DNA from: Formosa sp030427735
GTDB lineage: Bacteria; Bacteroidota; Bacteroidia; Flavobacteriales; Flavobacteriaceae
Length of the DNA stretch: 64,000 nucleotides
Assembly: GCF_051200825.1 (NCBI RefSeq)
Contig: NZ_CP195158.1
Coordinates: 1,736,001 to 1,800,000 of the forward strand
Direction: 5' to 3'
Below are positions 53,029-62,077 of the stretch, piece by piece (position 1 is the stretch's first letter; every line of letters begins with the position of its first letter). Under the pieces are notes generated by a model. That model had not been told where the DNA came from. It worked only from the letters and a program-made list of their open reading frames with translations, and did no database searches. Made by a program: the position numbers and the translations under genes.

Positions 53029-54525
53029 TTAAATGTAAACCGAAATTGTAAGTACAATCATGGTAAACAGCAATAGAATGATTATTAATGGGATTACAAA
53101 CTTCAGCCATTTGTTAAAGCCTATTTTAACTATGGCTAACGAGGCTAAAATTAACCCTGTAGGATTTATAAAAGCAAAAAGCCCCATACCAAATTGGTAA
53201 GCATTAACAACCAACTCTCTACCTATACCAATACCATCTGCTAGAGGTGCCATAATGGGCATGGTTAATACGGCCATGCCGGAAGACGAAGGTATAAAAA
53301 ACGATAGCGCACTATATATGTAAAGCATCGCATTTATAAAAACACCTTTGTTCATGCCTGCTGTGGCAGAGCTAGCGTAATACAGCAAGGTGTCGCTAAT
53401 TAAACCGTCTTCCATTAAAACAGTTACGCCTCTGGCAATACCAATTATAAAAGCAACTCCTAGTAAATCGTTAGCACCATTAATAAACGTGTCTACAAAT
53501 TCAGATTCTTTAATTTTTGCGATTAAACCAATTGCAAGAGCGCCTACAAAAAATACGGTAGTCATTTCTAAAAACCACCAGTCTAGTCTAGAAACGCCAT
53601 AAATCATAATTACAAAACATAAAGCGAATAAGCACAGAATGAATTTAAATTTAGCATTTAAAGCGGTTGTTGCTGAATTAATATGTATAGGAAATAACTG
53701 TTCTATCTCTTCTTTCTGATTAAAAATTATAGATTTTGAAGCATCCTTTTTTACTTTTTGGGCATAGTTAATAATGTATGCTAAACATATGATGAGCCCG
53801 ATACCTAGAACCAAACATCTTGAAACTAAACCGGAAGTCCAATTTATCCCAGCAGCATTAGAGGCTATAATGGTGCTAAACGGATTAACAGTCGATGCCA
53901 TCGTACCCATACAAGAGCCAATATAAATTGAAGCTAGTGCCACCATGGCATCGTATTTTGCAGCTAAAAACACAGGAATTAAAATAGGGTAGAAGGCGAT
54001 AGTTTCTTCGGCCAAACCAAAGGTCGTTCCCCCTATAGCAATTAAAGTGGTTATTACAATTATTAACACATACTCTCTGCCTTTTAAGGCTTTAGCTAAG
54101 CCCGAGATTCCTGCTTCAAATGCACCGGTAAAGTTCATAATTCCTATAAATCCACCAATAATTAGTACAAATAGAATAACGTCTATAGATTCTAAAATAC
54201 CTCTAATGGGCGACTGTAAAAAAGCTATAATACCTTGTGGGTTATTCTGTAATTTATGGTAGGTGTTTGGTATGGCTATTGGCTTCCAAATGTCACCATT
54301 AGTAAATTTTTCTATGGGAATTTTAATTTGTAATTGCTCGAGTGTTTCTTGGATGGCAGGTAAATCGTTGGTGTTAATCTGTCCAGATTGGGTAAACGTA
54401 TTGGTCTCGGAATTGTATTGTAATCTATCGTATTTTCCAGAAGGAATCACCCAAGTTAATACGGCTACAAAAATAGCTATGAGTAATAAAACAGTTTGCG
54501 CTGTAGGAAATTTAATGTTTTTCAT
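53029..54525 (-). CDS. YfcC-family membrane carrier
   Basis: 498 residues, about eleven to twelve membrane segments. It starts KFPTAQTVLLLIAIFVAVLTWVIPSGKYDRL, the YfcC signature, and has VIGGFIGIMNFTGAFEAGISGLAKALKGRE, FGLAEETIAFYPILIPVFLA, and FIPSSSGMAVLTMPIMAPLADGIGIGRELVVNAYQFGMG. The family is in the IT superfamily near C4-dicarboxylate and arginine/ornithine carriers; the substrate cannot be named. It is upstream of mutS2 by 58 nt on the same strand. Confidence 0.88.
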   Translation of the reverse strand: MKNIKFPTAQTVLLLIAIFVAVLTWVIPSGKYDRLQYNSETNTFTQSGQINTNDLPAIQETLEQLQIKIPIEKFTNGDIWKPIAIPNTYHKLQNNPQGIIAFLQSPIRGILESIDVILFVLIIGGFIGIMNFTGAFEAGISGLAKALKGREYVLIIVITTLIAIGGTTFGLAEETIAFYPILIPVFLAAKYDAMVALASIYIGSCMGTMASTVNPFSTIIASNAAGINWTSGLVSRCLVLGIGLIICLAYIINYAQKVKKDASKSIIFNQKEEIEQLFPIHINSATTALNAKFKFILCLFALCFVIMIYGVSRLDWWFLEMTTVFFVGALAIGLIAKIKESEFVDTFINGANDLLGVAFIIGIARGVTVLMEDGLISDTLLYYASSATAGMNKGVFINAMLYIYSALSFFIPSSSGMAVLTMPIMAPLADGIGIGRELVVNAYQFGMGLFAFINPTGLILASLAIVKIGFNKWLKFVIPLIIILLLFTMIVLTISVYI

Positions 54526-54554
54526 TACAGAAATATGCTATTTTAAAATTAATG

Positions 54555-54583
54555 TTGGAAAGATAATACTATTTTTAAATTTG
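54555..54583 (+). promoter_or_regulatory. Promoter for ung
   Basis: TTG at 54555-54557, 18-nt spacer, TAAATTTG at 54576-54583 (exact -7). The ATG is at 54606. Confidence 0.55.
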
Positions 54584-54605
54584 AAGTTTTAAAAGTAAAT
54601 CAGCG

Positions 54606-55271
54606 ATGCACAATTATATAAATAACGATTGGTTTTTAATATTAAAAGATGAGTTTGAAAAACCTTATTTTAAAAGCTTATGGCTTTTTGTAGAAGAAGA
54701 ATACAAAAAGTCGGTTTGTTATCCACCAAAACCTTTAATTTTCAATGCGTTTAATCAGTGTGCGTTAAAGGATTTAAAAGTAGTGATAATAGGGCAAGAT
54801 CCTTATCACGGAGCAGGGCAGGCCAATGGTTTGTGCTTTTCTGTTGCTGATGGTTTTCCGCATCCACCATCATTAAAAAATATTTTTAAAGAATTAGAAG
54901 CCGATGTATCAAAACCTTATCCGGAAAGTGGAAATTTAGAGGCTTGGGCTAAGCAAGGTATTTTATTGCTTAATGCTACTTTAACAGTTGAGGCTGGTAA
55001 AGCGGGGAGCCATCAAAATAAAGGTTGGGAAATTTTTACCGATACGGTTATAAAAACCATTAGCAACGAATCTTCTGGAATTGTGTTTTTATTGTGGGGT
55101 GGTTACGCCAAAAAGAAAACGAAACTTATCGATACCAAAAAGCACGAAGTATTAACTTCTGGGCACCCTTCGCCATTAAGCGCTAATCGGGGCTTTTGGT
55201 TTGGCAATCATCATTTTAGTAAAACTAACTCCCTGTTGCAGCTAAATAAGGAATCTTCGATTTATTGGTAG
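54606..55271 (+). CDS. ung: Uracil-DNA glycosylase, family 1
   Basis: 221 residues, usual length. Catalytic water-activating Asp in VVIIGQDPYHGAGQANGLCFSV, LLLNATLTVEAGKAGSHQNKGWE, and the minor-groove loop GHPSPLSANRGFWFGNHHFSKTN with the key His. It removes uracil from DNA in base-excision repair. Its 3' end overlaps an opposing small gene by about 47 nt. Confidence 0.96.
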   Translation: MHNYINNDWFLILKDEFEKPYFKSLWLFVEEEYKKSVCYPPKPLIFNAFNQCALKDLKVVIIGQDPYHGAGQANGLCFSVADGFPHPPSLKNIFKELEADVSKPYPESGNLEAWAKQGILLLNATLTVEAGKAGSHQNKGWEIFTDTVIKTISNESSGIVFLLWGGYAKKKTKLIDTKKHEVLTSGHPSPLSANRGFWFGNHHFSKTNSLLQLNKESSIYW

Positions 55272-55410
55272 CTAATTTTTCTGGAGATAACGTTTTAATT
55301 CTTTCAGTGTTGCGTTTAACAGTCTTAGTAGGCGTCGTTTTATTGCAGCTAAAAAATAATAGGGCAAAATTAATGCCTATTAAAACAGCTAAAATTGTTA
55401 AAATTGTCAT
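55225..55410 (-). CDS. Small single-span membrane protein, antisense to the ung 3' end
   Basis: About 61 residues from ATG 55410 (MTILTILAVLIGINFALLFFSCN); a longer form from 55434 is possible. One membrane helix followed by a Lys/Thr/Arg-rich tail (KTTPTKTVKRNTERIKTLSPEKL). The helix sits at the very start, as in small proteins of Flavobacteriia of this type. It overlaps ung on the opposite strand by 47 nt. Codon usage in the overlap is constrained, so the call is tentative. Nothing else is seen in 55435-55526. Confidence 0.45.
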   Translation of the reverse strand: MTILTILAVLIGINFALLFFSCNKTTPTKTVKRNTERIKTLSPEKLATNKSKIPYLAATGS

Positions 55411-55526
55411 AAACATAGATTGGTGGGGTTGCAATTTTTTTCAAAAATAGCTATAACCCACGGTTTATCCTAAAAATGAAAGCAAACTTTTAACTTTATT
55501 TTTAGTTTTAACAAAGTATATGTAGT

Positions 55527-56381
55527 TTAAATAATTGTTACCAAATTGTTATAATCTTGTTTTTCGGGAATTAAATCTAAGGCAAACAACTGATTTTGAA
55601 CAGTGTTTAAAGTGTTTTTATCGATTAACTCTTGGCTCCATTCGGTCATTTCTAGCCAGGCTTGCACGTCTGTTATTTGCTGATTGTATCTGTTTGCAAT
55701 GGTGTGGTCTATAGAAGGTATATTTTTAAAATCGGAAGTAGTATTATTAATAATGTCTAAAATGGTTTTCATAACGGAAGCGTTTTCTTTTAAAAACTCA
55801 TTTCTAACCGCAATTACAAAACAAGGCCATGGAGAAGGGCAATTACCAATATTTCTAAATATTCCCGAATCTACAAGGGGTTTTGTGGTGTATTTTTCCC
55901 ACATAAAATAATCGGCTGTGCCTTCGGTTAAACCAGTTACAGCGCCATCTAAATCGTTTATTACTTCAAACTTTAAATCGGCATCCATATTCCAATTATG
56001 GTTTTGTGCATTCACATAAGCCATTAAATGAGATCCTGACCCATAACGACTTATAGCGGCTTTGGTGCCTTTTAATTCTTCAATGGTGTTGTAAGGTGAA
56101 TTTTGGGCAACATGTATACCCCAATGTAAAGGCGTTTTTACAAAAGTTTGTACAATGGTACTAGGGTTTCCGGCAACAATATCGGCAACTATGCCTTCGG
56201 TAAGTATTACAGCAATATCAATTTCTTTTGTTCTTAGGGCTTTACACATTTCGCCGGTACCACCAAAAAAATCGTGCCAGCGCAAATTGATGTTTTCGGC
56301 TTTATATTCTCCATTTTTTAAGGTTAAATACCAAGGTAAATTAAAATGTTCTGGTACGCCTCCTATATTTACTTGTATCAT
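55527..56381 (-). CDS. Periplasmic-binding-fold protein without signal peptide
   Basis: 284 residues. It looks like the NMT1/THI5/SsuA type solute-binding fold: VNIGGVPEHFNLPWYLTLKNGEYKAENINLRW, LRTKEIDIAVILTEGIVADIVAGNP, IEELKGTKAAISRYGSGSHLMAYV, LTEGTADYFMWEKYTTKPLVDSGIFRNIGN. Unlike ordinary transporter receptors it begins directly with the fold and has no signal sequence or lipobox. No permease or ATPase lies beside it. It is the last gene in an operon, 10 nt after a nucleoside phosphorylase gene. It may be a cytosolic enzyme or sensor using this fold. Confidence 0.75.
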   Translation of the reverse strand: MIQVNIGGVPEHFNLPWYLTLKNGEYKAENINLRWHDFFGGTGEMCKALRTKEIDIAVILTEGIVADIVAGNPSTIVQTFVKTPLHWGIHVAQNSPYNTIEELKGTKAAISRYGSGSHLMAYVNAQNHNWNMDADLKFEVINDLDGAVTGLTEGTADYFMWEKYTTKPLVDSGIFRNIGNCPSPWPCFVIAVRNEFLKENASVMKTILDIINNTTSDFKNIPSIDHTIANRYNQQITDVQAWLEMTEWSQELIDKNTLNTVQNQLFALDLIPEKQDYNNLVTII

Positions 56382-56390
56382 ATTTTAAGA

Positions 56391-57263
56391 TTATAAGTTT
56401 ACGATTTTAGTTAAGGTGTAACTTATAAGTTGCTCTATCGCTAATCCCGGATTTTTGCTAAAAGTACCAGCAGCTCTATTGGCGATTATGGCATTTATAG
56501 ACAGGGCTTTATGGCCGAGTAATTGTGCCAGAGCGTAAATAGCTGCGGTTTCCATTTCTAAATTCGTTATTTTTAGATTGTTGTAGTTAAAGGTTTGTAT
56601 GCTGTCGTTAAGCGTGTTATCTTCCAATTCTAGTCGTAAAATGCGTCCTTGAGGGCCGTAAAATCCGCTAGCCGTTGCTGTTATTCCTGAGCTTGTTTTT
56701 TCTGAACAGATTTTGCTTTCTAGTTCTGAATTTCCAGAAATTAATACTGGTTTAGATTTTTTGGAACTCCAGTTGGTGTGCTTTACAAAAGCAGCTTCGA
56801 CTTCTGGGTTACCAATATGTTTCAAATTATAAAAATGAAGCATACCGCTAAAATCCAAACCATGACTGCTTACTAAAAACGAATCGACAGCAATATCTTC
56901 TTGGAGTGCACCAGACGTGCCAATGCGGATAATGTTTAAAGCTGTTAGTTGTTTTTTTACAGTTCGTGTATTAAAATCGATATTTACTAAAGCATCCAGT
57001 TCATTAAGTACAATATCTATATTATCGCACCCTATGCCAGTAGAAATAACTGTTATGCGTTTGCCTTTGTAACGTCCCGTCTCGGTTTTGAATTCGCGTT
57101 TTTGTATAGAAAACTCGATAGAATCGAAATGTTTAGATATTTTGGAAACACGATTTTGGTCTCCTACCAAAATAACGGTTTGTGCTATATGTTCGGGTTT
57201 TAAATTAAGATGGTAAATACTGCCATCTGGATTTAGAATGAGTTCGGAGTCCTTAATTGGCAT
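56391..57263 (-). CDS. Nucleoside phosphorylase, uridine phosphorylase-like
   Basis: 290 residues. Phosphate and ribose sites: ILVGDQNRVSKISKHF, TVISTGIGCDNIDIVLNELDAL, IRIGTSGALQEDI, and the ribose-binding Glu pair in NLEMETAAIYALAQLLGH. NAIIANRAAGTFSKNPGLAIEQLI follows. It cleaves a nucleoside with phosphate; base preference is uncertain, uridine being the usual reading for this PNP-family branch. Its start overlaps the DUF1835 gene by 11 nt. Confidence 0.88.
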   Translation of the reverse strand: MPIKDSELILNPDGSIYHLNLKPEHIAQTVILVGDQNRVSKISKHFDSIEFSIQKREFKTETGRYKGKRITVISTGIGCDNIDIVLNELDALVNIDFNTRTVKKQLTALNIIRIGTSGALQEDIAVDSFLVSSHGLDFSGMLHFYNLKHIGNPEVEAAFVKHTNWSSKKSKPVLISGNSELESKICSEKTSSGITATASGFYGPQGRILRLELEDNTLNDSIQTFNYNNLKITNLEMETAAIYALAQLLGHKALSINAIIANRAAGTFSKNPGLAIEQLISYTLTKIVNL

Positions 57264-58200
57264 AGTTAATAGATTTTATAAGTTTATTACATTCGGTATT
57301 AAAATAAAAATCGTGTTTTTTAGCGCCGCCATAAATCATTTTATCGTCTGCTAAATTCGCATAATTATTTTGAAGAAATAATGCTTTAAACCCATGCTGA
57401 TTCAATTTTAACGTATGATTTTCTTCGGTGTAAAACACATGTAACCGATCTATAATACGTTGCATTTGCAGGTCTCCATAGCCATAATATCCTTGGTAGT
57501 TTAGGGCATAACCTAATAAATGATGCTTAGACTTAATATCGTTTTGCTCTATTATTTTTAAAATATTAAGCTCAATTTCGTTAATACCGTTTTTAGAATT
57601 TGGAAAACGCTGTAAATGCGCCTTTAAGCAATTGCTTAAATATACAAACGACGAATCTTTAACAATAAAAGGTTTTAATAGGTTGTGATCGTTCCCGTTG
57701 TATATGCTCCAAACCTGTTGTGCTAATTCTATATCGGATGGTTTAAGCTCAATTTTATTTTTATAATGATGGAGTAATTGCTTATTATTTAATTCTGATA
57801 AGCCTTTTAATTCGTGTTTATTTTCATGAATCCAGCCGCTACACACTAAATATATTGGTAGTTGAATGTTTTTTTGAAGTAATAGATTAATAACACCAAT
57901 TAGATTAATATGGCAAAATAAATCGTATTCAAACCAAAGCACAATTTCTTTATAAGCACTTACATCGTCTAGAATACTAACATCGCTTTTTACTTGAATT
58001 TCATTTATTTCTAACTGATAGGTGTCTTGTAAAAACTGCTTTCTTAGGTCTAAAAACTCCACCGAATTAATAGCTTCTAGTGTCGGGCCTTCGCATAACA
58101 TTTCGTGCCAAGTCAAGAAATCGCCTTCTACTTGAAGCTCGGTTAAGTAATGAGTTAAATTACTACCGTTTGTAATGTGCAATGTGTTGGCGCTTTTCAT
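57253..58200 (-). CDS. DUF1835-domain protein
   Basis: 315 residues, cytosolic. LHITNGSNLTHYLTELQVEGDFLTWHEMLCEGPTLEA at the N-terminus is DUF1835, and the region FCHINLIGVINLLLQKNIQLPIYLVCSGW gives a Rossmann-like core. The C-terminal part (LNILKIIEQNDIKSKHHLLGYALNYQGYYGYGDLQMQRIIDRL) looks like a winged or helical domain with DUF3658 character. No catalytic role is known. It lies 2 nt after the SUI1 gene. Confidence 0.83.
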   Translation of the reverse strand: MKSANTLHITNGSNLTHYLTELQVEGDFLTWHEMLCEGPTLEAINSVEFLDLRKQFLQDTYQLEINEIQVKSDVSILDDVSAYKEIVLWFEYDLFCHINLIGVINLLLQKNIQLPIYLVCSGWIHENKHELKGLSELNNKQLLHHYKNKIELKPSDIELAQQVWSIYNGNDHNLLKPFIVKDSSFVYLSNCLKAHLQRFPNSKNGINEIELNILKIIEQNDIKSKHHLLGYALNYQGYYGYGDLQMQRIIDRLHVFYTEENHTLKLNQHGFKALFLQNNYANLADDKMIYGGAKKHDFYFNTECNKLIKSINYAN

Positions 58201-58202
58201 GA

Positions 58203-58529
58203 CTAACCACCCACGCGTTTAACGTTAAATCCTTTATCTTTTAAAATCGACATGATTTTATCGCGATAATCACCTTGTATTATAATTTTATCATCTTTAA
58301 AACTTCCGCCAACACTTAATGCTTTTTTAATGTCTTTGGCTAATTGTTTAAAATCTTCGGATGCACCTGTGTAACCTTCTAAAATGGTTATGGGTTTTCC
58401 TTTGCGTTTTTCGTATTTACATAAAATGGGGTCGTCTTGCAGCCAAATATCAGACGTGTCTTCAGTTATTTGGTCTTCAGATTCTTCGTGATCTGGGAAT
58501 AAATTTTTAAGCTGATCTTTTAAGTCCAT
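58203..58529 (-). CDS. SUI1/YciH-type translation factor homologue
   Basis: 108 residues. The C-terminal SUI1 fold includes KRKGKPITILEGYTG, LAKDIKKALSVGGSFKDDKIIIQGDYRDKIMSILKDKGF, with the conserved GG-S/T and GD motifs. An acidic N-terminal part precedes it. Bacterial SUI1 (YciH-like) proteins resemble eIF1 and are thought to tune start-codon fidelity under stress. It sits 5 nt after the dioxygenase gene. Confidence 0.92.
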   Translation of the reverse strand: MDLKDQLKNLFPDHEESEDQITEDTSDIWLQDDPILCKYEKRKGKPITILEGYTGASEDFKQLAKDIKKALSVGGSFKDDKIIIQGDYRDKIMSILKDKGFNVKRVGG

Positions 58530-58534
58530 GGTTG

Positions 58535-59485
58535 TTATTTCTTAATTAACCCTAATTCTATTAATCGTTCGTGTAAATAGGCACCAGCGGTAATATCTTC
58601 AAATTGTTTTGGATTGTTGTCGTCTATGCAGTGGTCTAAAACATTCAATTTCATATCGCTTACGGGGTGCATAAAAAAGGGTATGGAATATCTGGAAGTT
58701 CCCCATAATTCTTTAGGCGGATTAATTACTCGGTGAATTGTAGACTTTAACTTATTGTTGGTGTGTCTGGAAAGCATATCGCCAACATTTATCATTAATT
58801 CGTCAGGTTGTGCTATGGCGTCAATCCATTCGCCATCGTTATTTTGTACTTGTAAGCCACGGCCTTGAGCACCCATTAATAGTGTAATTAAATTAATATC
58901 GCCATGGGCTGCTGCTCGTACAGCTTCCTTAGGTTCGGTAGTTATTGGCGGATAATGAATGGGTCTTAAAATAGAATTACCATTTTTAATATACTGGTCG
59001 AAATAAGTTTCTTCTAAATTTAAATATAAAGCCAAAGCGCGTAGTACGTATTTCGCTGTCTTTTCTAACATTTGGTAGGCTTGTTTTCCTACCGTATTAA
59101 ACTTTGGCAATTCGTCAACAATTACATTTTCTGGGTATTCTGCCTTTAGAATATCGTTATCTTCTACATATTGTCCAAAATGCCAAAATTCTTTTAAATC
59201 GCCCTCTTTTTTTCCTTTAGCATGTTCTTTACCAAATGACGTGTAACCACGCTGACCGCCAATTCCAGGGATTTCATATTTAGCCTTAACTGATTCTGGC
59301 AAATCGAAAAAGGCCTTAATCTCATCATACAAATCAGTTACTAATTTATCGTCTAAAAAATGACCTTTTAAAGCAACAAAACCGATGTCTTCGTAAGCCT
59401 TACCAATAGCGTTAACAAATTGTTTTTTTTTATCAGGATCGTTAGAAATAAAATCATTTAAATCTACACTAGGAATACTTTTCAT
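58535..59485 (-). CDS. Fe(II)/2-oxoglutarate-type dioxygenase of the isopenicillin N synthase family
   Basis: 316 residues. N-terminal DIOX_N part (VDLNDFISNDPDKKKQFVNAIGKAYEDIGFVALKGH), then the jelly-roll core. Iron ligands: HGDINLITLL (His and Asp) and the distal His in KSTIHRVINP; the substrate side RYSIPFFMHP gives the Arg-x-Ser that binds 2-oxoglutarate in this family. Product not known; many bacteria keep this gene without antibiotic clusters. It is the first gene of the leftward operon; TACATTTG on the minus strand near 59510 may be its -7 box. Confidence 0.88.
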   Translation of the reverse strand: MKSIPSVDLNDFISNDPDKKKQFVNAIGKAYEDIGFVALKGHFLDDKLVTDLYDEIKAFFDLPESVKAKYEIPGIGGQRGYTSFGKEHAKGKKEGDLKEFWHFGQYVEDNDILKAEYPENVIVDELPKFNTVGKQAYQMLEKTAKYVLRALALYLNLEETYFDQYIKNGNSILRPIHYPPITTEPKEAVRAAAHGDINLITLLMGAQGRGLQVQNNDGEWIDAIAQPDELMINVGDMLSRHTNNKLKSTIHRVINPPKELWGTSRYSIPFFMHPVSDMKLNVLDHCIDDNNPKQFEDITAGAYLHERLIELGLIKK

Positions 59486-59620
59486 ATTTACATTTTAACT
59501 ACATGGTGTATTACAAATGTACAAAAAAACAAGTGTAGATGTGAGCACAAATAATTTAATAGGGCACTAATTTTTACTGTAATTTTTCCGTTATATTTGA
59601 TGATATTCAGTTTTTAAAGT

Positions 59621-61618
59621 ATGAATTCTAAGACAGCACCAATGGATTATAAAGATTGCGGATTGAGTAACGAAACTTTATTGCAACTCTATAAAAATAT
59701 GTTAAAACCTAGACTTATAGAGGAAAAAATGCTAATCCTGCTTAGGCAAGGAAAAATTAGCAAATGGTTTTCAGGGATTGGCCAAGAGGCCATTGCAATT
59801 GGGGTTACTATGGCGTTGCATACTCATGAATATATTTTGCCCATGCATCGTAATCTAGGCGTTTTTACTACGCGAAATGTGCCTTTGCACAGGTTGTTTT
59901 GTCAATGGCAGGGTAAAGCTAGCGGATTTACCAAAGGAAGGGATCGGTCCTTTCATTTTGGAACACAAGATTATAAAATTATTGGCATGATTTCGCATTT
60001 AGGACCGCAATTGGGTGTTGCCGATGGTATTGCATTAGCAGAGAAATTACATAATCGAAAAGCTGTTACTGCAGTGTTTACTGGGGAAGGGGGGACTAGT
60101 GAAGGTGATTTTCATGAAGCTCTAAATCTCGCTTCGGTCTGGCAATTACCAGTGCTGTTTTGTATAGAAAATAATGGTTACGGGCTTTCAACACCAACAC
60201 ACGAACAATACTATTGCAAGGATTTGGCCGATAAAGGCGTAGGCTATGGTATGGAAGCACATATTATTGATGGTAATAATGTGATAGAAGTTTTTTCTAA
60301 AGTTACTGCTATTGCCGAAAGTGTTAGGCAGCAACCTCGCCCAGTATTACTGGAATTTAAAACTTTTAGAATGCGTGGTCATGAAGAAGCTAGCGGTACA
60401 AAGTATGTGCCTAAAGAGACATTAGATTATTGGGCGACTAAAGATCCTGTAGAAGGCATGAAATCTTTTTTGATGCACACCAATATATTATCTGAAGAGA
60501 TTGATAACAAGTTTAAAGCTGAAATATTACAAGAAATTGAAACAGCTTATAAACAGGCAACAGACGAAATACCTATAGTTGCTAATACAGAAATCGAGTT
60601 GGGTGATGTGTTTAAACCTTTTACGGATACAGAGATAAAAGCTTCTGAGCAAACCCAAGAACGTCGTTTTATAGATGCTATATCCGAAGGTTTAGATCAA
60701 GCTATGCAAAAGCATGACAATCTGGTGCTCATGGGGCAAGATATTGCGGAATACGGAGGTGTTTTTAAAGCTACCGAAGGTTTTGTAAATCGGTTTGGTA
60801 AAGCTCGTGTTCGAAATACACCTATTTGCGAATCTGCTATCATATCAGCTGCTATGGGCCTGGCTATTGCCGATATGAAAAGTGTTGTAGAAATGCAATT
60901 CGCAGATTTTGTGTCGTCCGGATTTAATCCCATTGTAAATTATTTGGCAAAATCATATTACCGTTGGGGGCAGTCGGCCGATGTTGTTATACGAATGCCT
61001 TGTGGTGCTGGGGTGGCTGCAGGGCCGTTTCATTCGCAAACCAACGAAGCCTGGTTTACAAAAACACCAGGTCTTAAAGTCGTGTATCCTGCATTTCCAG
61101 CCGATGCCAAAGGTCTTTTAATTCAGGCTATAAACGATCCTAATCCAGTGTTGTTTTTCGAGCATAAAGCTTTGTATAGAAGTATTCGTCAGCAAGTGCC
61201 TGAAAATTATTACACACTACCTTTTGGACAAGCGGCAAGGTTAACCGAAGGATCGGATTTGAGTATCATTACCTATGGTGCCGGTGTGCATTGGGTTTTG
61301 GAAGTATTAAGTAAAGCACCTGAAATCAAGGCCGATGTTATCGATTTAAGAACGTTACAACCTTTAGATGTAGCTACTATTTATAGTTCAGTAAAGAAAA
61401 CAGGAAGAGCACTTGTATTGCAAGAAGATTCACTTTTTGGCGGGGTGGCTTCAGATATTTCAGCATTGATTATGGAACATTGTTTTGAGTATTTAGATGC
61501 TCCTGTTAAGCGCGTGGCAAGTTTAGATACGCCAATTCCATTCATCAATCAACTCGAAAATAATTATTTAGCTAAAGATAGGTTAGAAGCTGCCATACAA
61601 GAGGTGTTGGAATATTAA
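59621..61618 (+). CDS. Fused 2-oxoacid dehydrogenase E1 (alpha and beta)
   Basis: 665 residues. Residues 1-~340 are E1-alpha with the thiamine-diphosphate motif (GEGGTSEGDFHEALNLASVWQLPVLFCIENN). Residues ~350-665 are E1-beta (RRFIDAISEGLDQAMQKHDNLVLMGQDIAEYGGVFKAT, GAGVAAGPFHSQTNEAWFTKTPGLKVVYPAFPADAKGLL). Both halves keep their hallmark residues. It decarboxylates a 2-oxoacid, most likely branched-chain 2-oxoisovalerate, and reduces the lipoyl group of E2. No E2 or E3 gene is adjacent. A TATATTTG box at 59592-59599 precedes it. Confidence 0.9.
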   Translation: MNSKTAPMDYKDCGLSNETLLQLYKNMLKPRLIEEKMLILLRQGKISKWFSGIGQEAIAIGVTMALHTHEYILPMHRNLGVFTTRNVPLHRLFCQWQGKASGFTKGRDRSFHFGTQDYKIIGMISHLGPQLGVADGIALAEKLHNRKAVTAVFTGEGGTSEGDFHEALNLASVWQLPVLFCIENNGYGLSTPTHEQYYCKDLADKGVGYGMEAHIIDGNNVIEVFSKVTAIAESVRQQPRPVLLEFKTFRMRGHEEASGTKYVPKETLDYWATKDPVEGMKSFLMHTNILSEEIDNKFKAEILQEIETAYKQATDEIPIVANTEIELGDVFKPFTDTEIKASEQTQERRFIDAISEGLDQAMQKHDNLVLMGQDIAEYGGVFKATEGFVNRFGKARVRNTPICESAIISAAMGLAIADMKSVVEMQFADFVSSGFNPIVNYLAKSYYRWGQSADVVIRMPCGAGVAAGPFHSQTNEAWFTKTPGLKVVYPAFPADAKGLLIQAINDPNPVLFFEHKALYRSIRQQVPENYYTLPFGQAARLTEGSDLSIITYGAGVHWVLEVLSKAPEIKADVIDLRTLQPLDVATIYSSVKKTGRALVLQEDSLFGGVASDISALIMEHCFEYLDAPVKRVASLDTPIPFINQLENNYLAKDRLEAAIQEVLEY

Positions 61619-61652
61619 ATGCTGTGTACAATTTCAAAAATTCACGAAAAAA

Positions 61653-62069
61653 ATGAGAAATACGAATAAAATTATTGGAATATTTCTACTGCTGATTTTG
61701 GAATCTTGTTATTTCGGAGCCGGATTAGTTGAAAGAGAAATAACCGACGACTATTTTTTATTTGCGAATAATACGCTTGACGAAATGAGTATTTGGTATC
61801 ACGCGGAAAAATATTCAAATCGACTAATTGTACCCAAAACAGTTTTTGCTGTTGGAGAAAACGGAGATTTTATAATTGCTAAAAGTCATCCAAAAACAAC
61901 AGAAAACGGAATTAATAAAAGTGTGACTTATTATCACATAATTGAAGTGGATAAAAAAAGTACAGAACAAAGTCCGAATTTGACTTTGGAACAATATGAG
62001 CGTGAAAGAAAAATATTAAAAATTCCAAGCGACTTGGATTTTAACATTGTTTACGAAGAATTGGAATAA
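61653..62069 (+). CDS. Small lipoprotein, possibly DUF3997-like
   Basis: 138 residues. Signal with ILESC near residue 18 and a polar start (MRNTNKI). The segment LVEREITDDYFLFANNTLDEMSIWYH, TVFAVGENGDFIIAKSHPKTTENG and TYYHIIEVDK looks like DUF3997-type lipoproteins, which I recall only loosely. Leucine codon use is less TTA-heavy than in core genes here. The next gene starts 8 nt downstream, with the same style, so the two look like a cassette. Confidence 0.6.
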   Translation: MRNTNKIIGIFLLLILESCYFGAGLVEREITDDYFLFANNTLDEMSIWYHAEKYSNRLIVPKTVFAVGENGDFIIAKSHPKTTENGINKSVTYYHIIEVDKKSTEQSPNLTLEQYERERKILKIPSDLDFNIVYEELE

Positions 62070-62077
62070 AAAACTAA

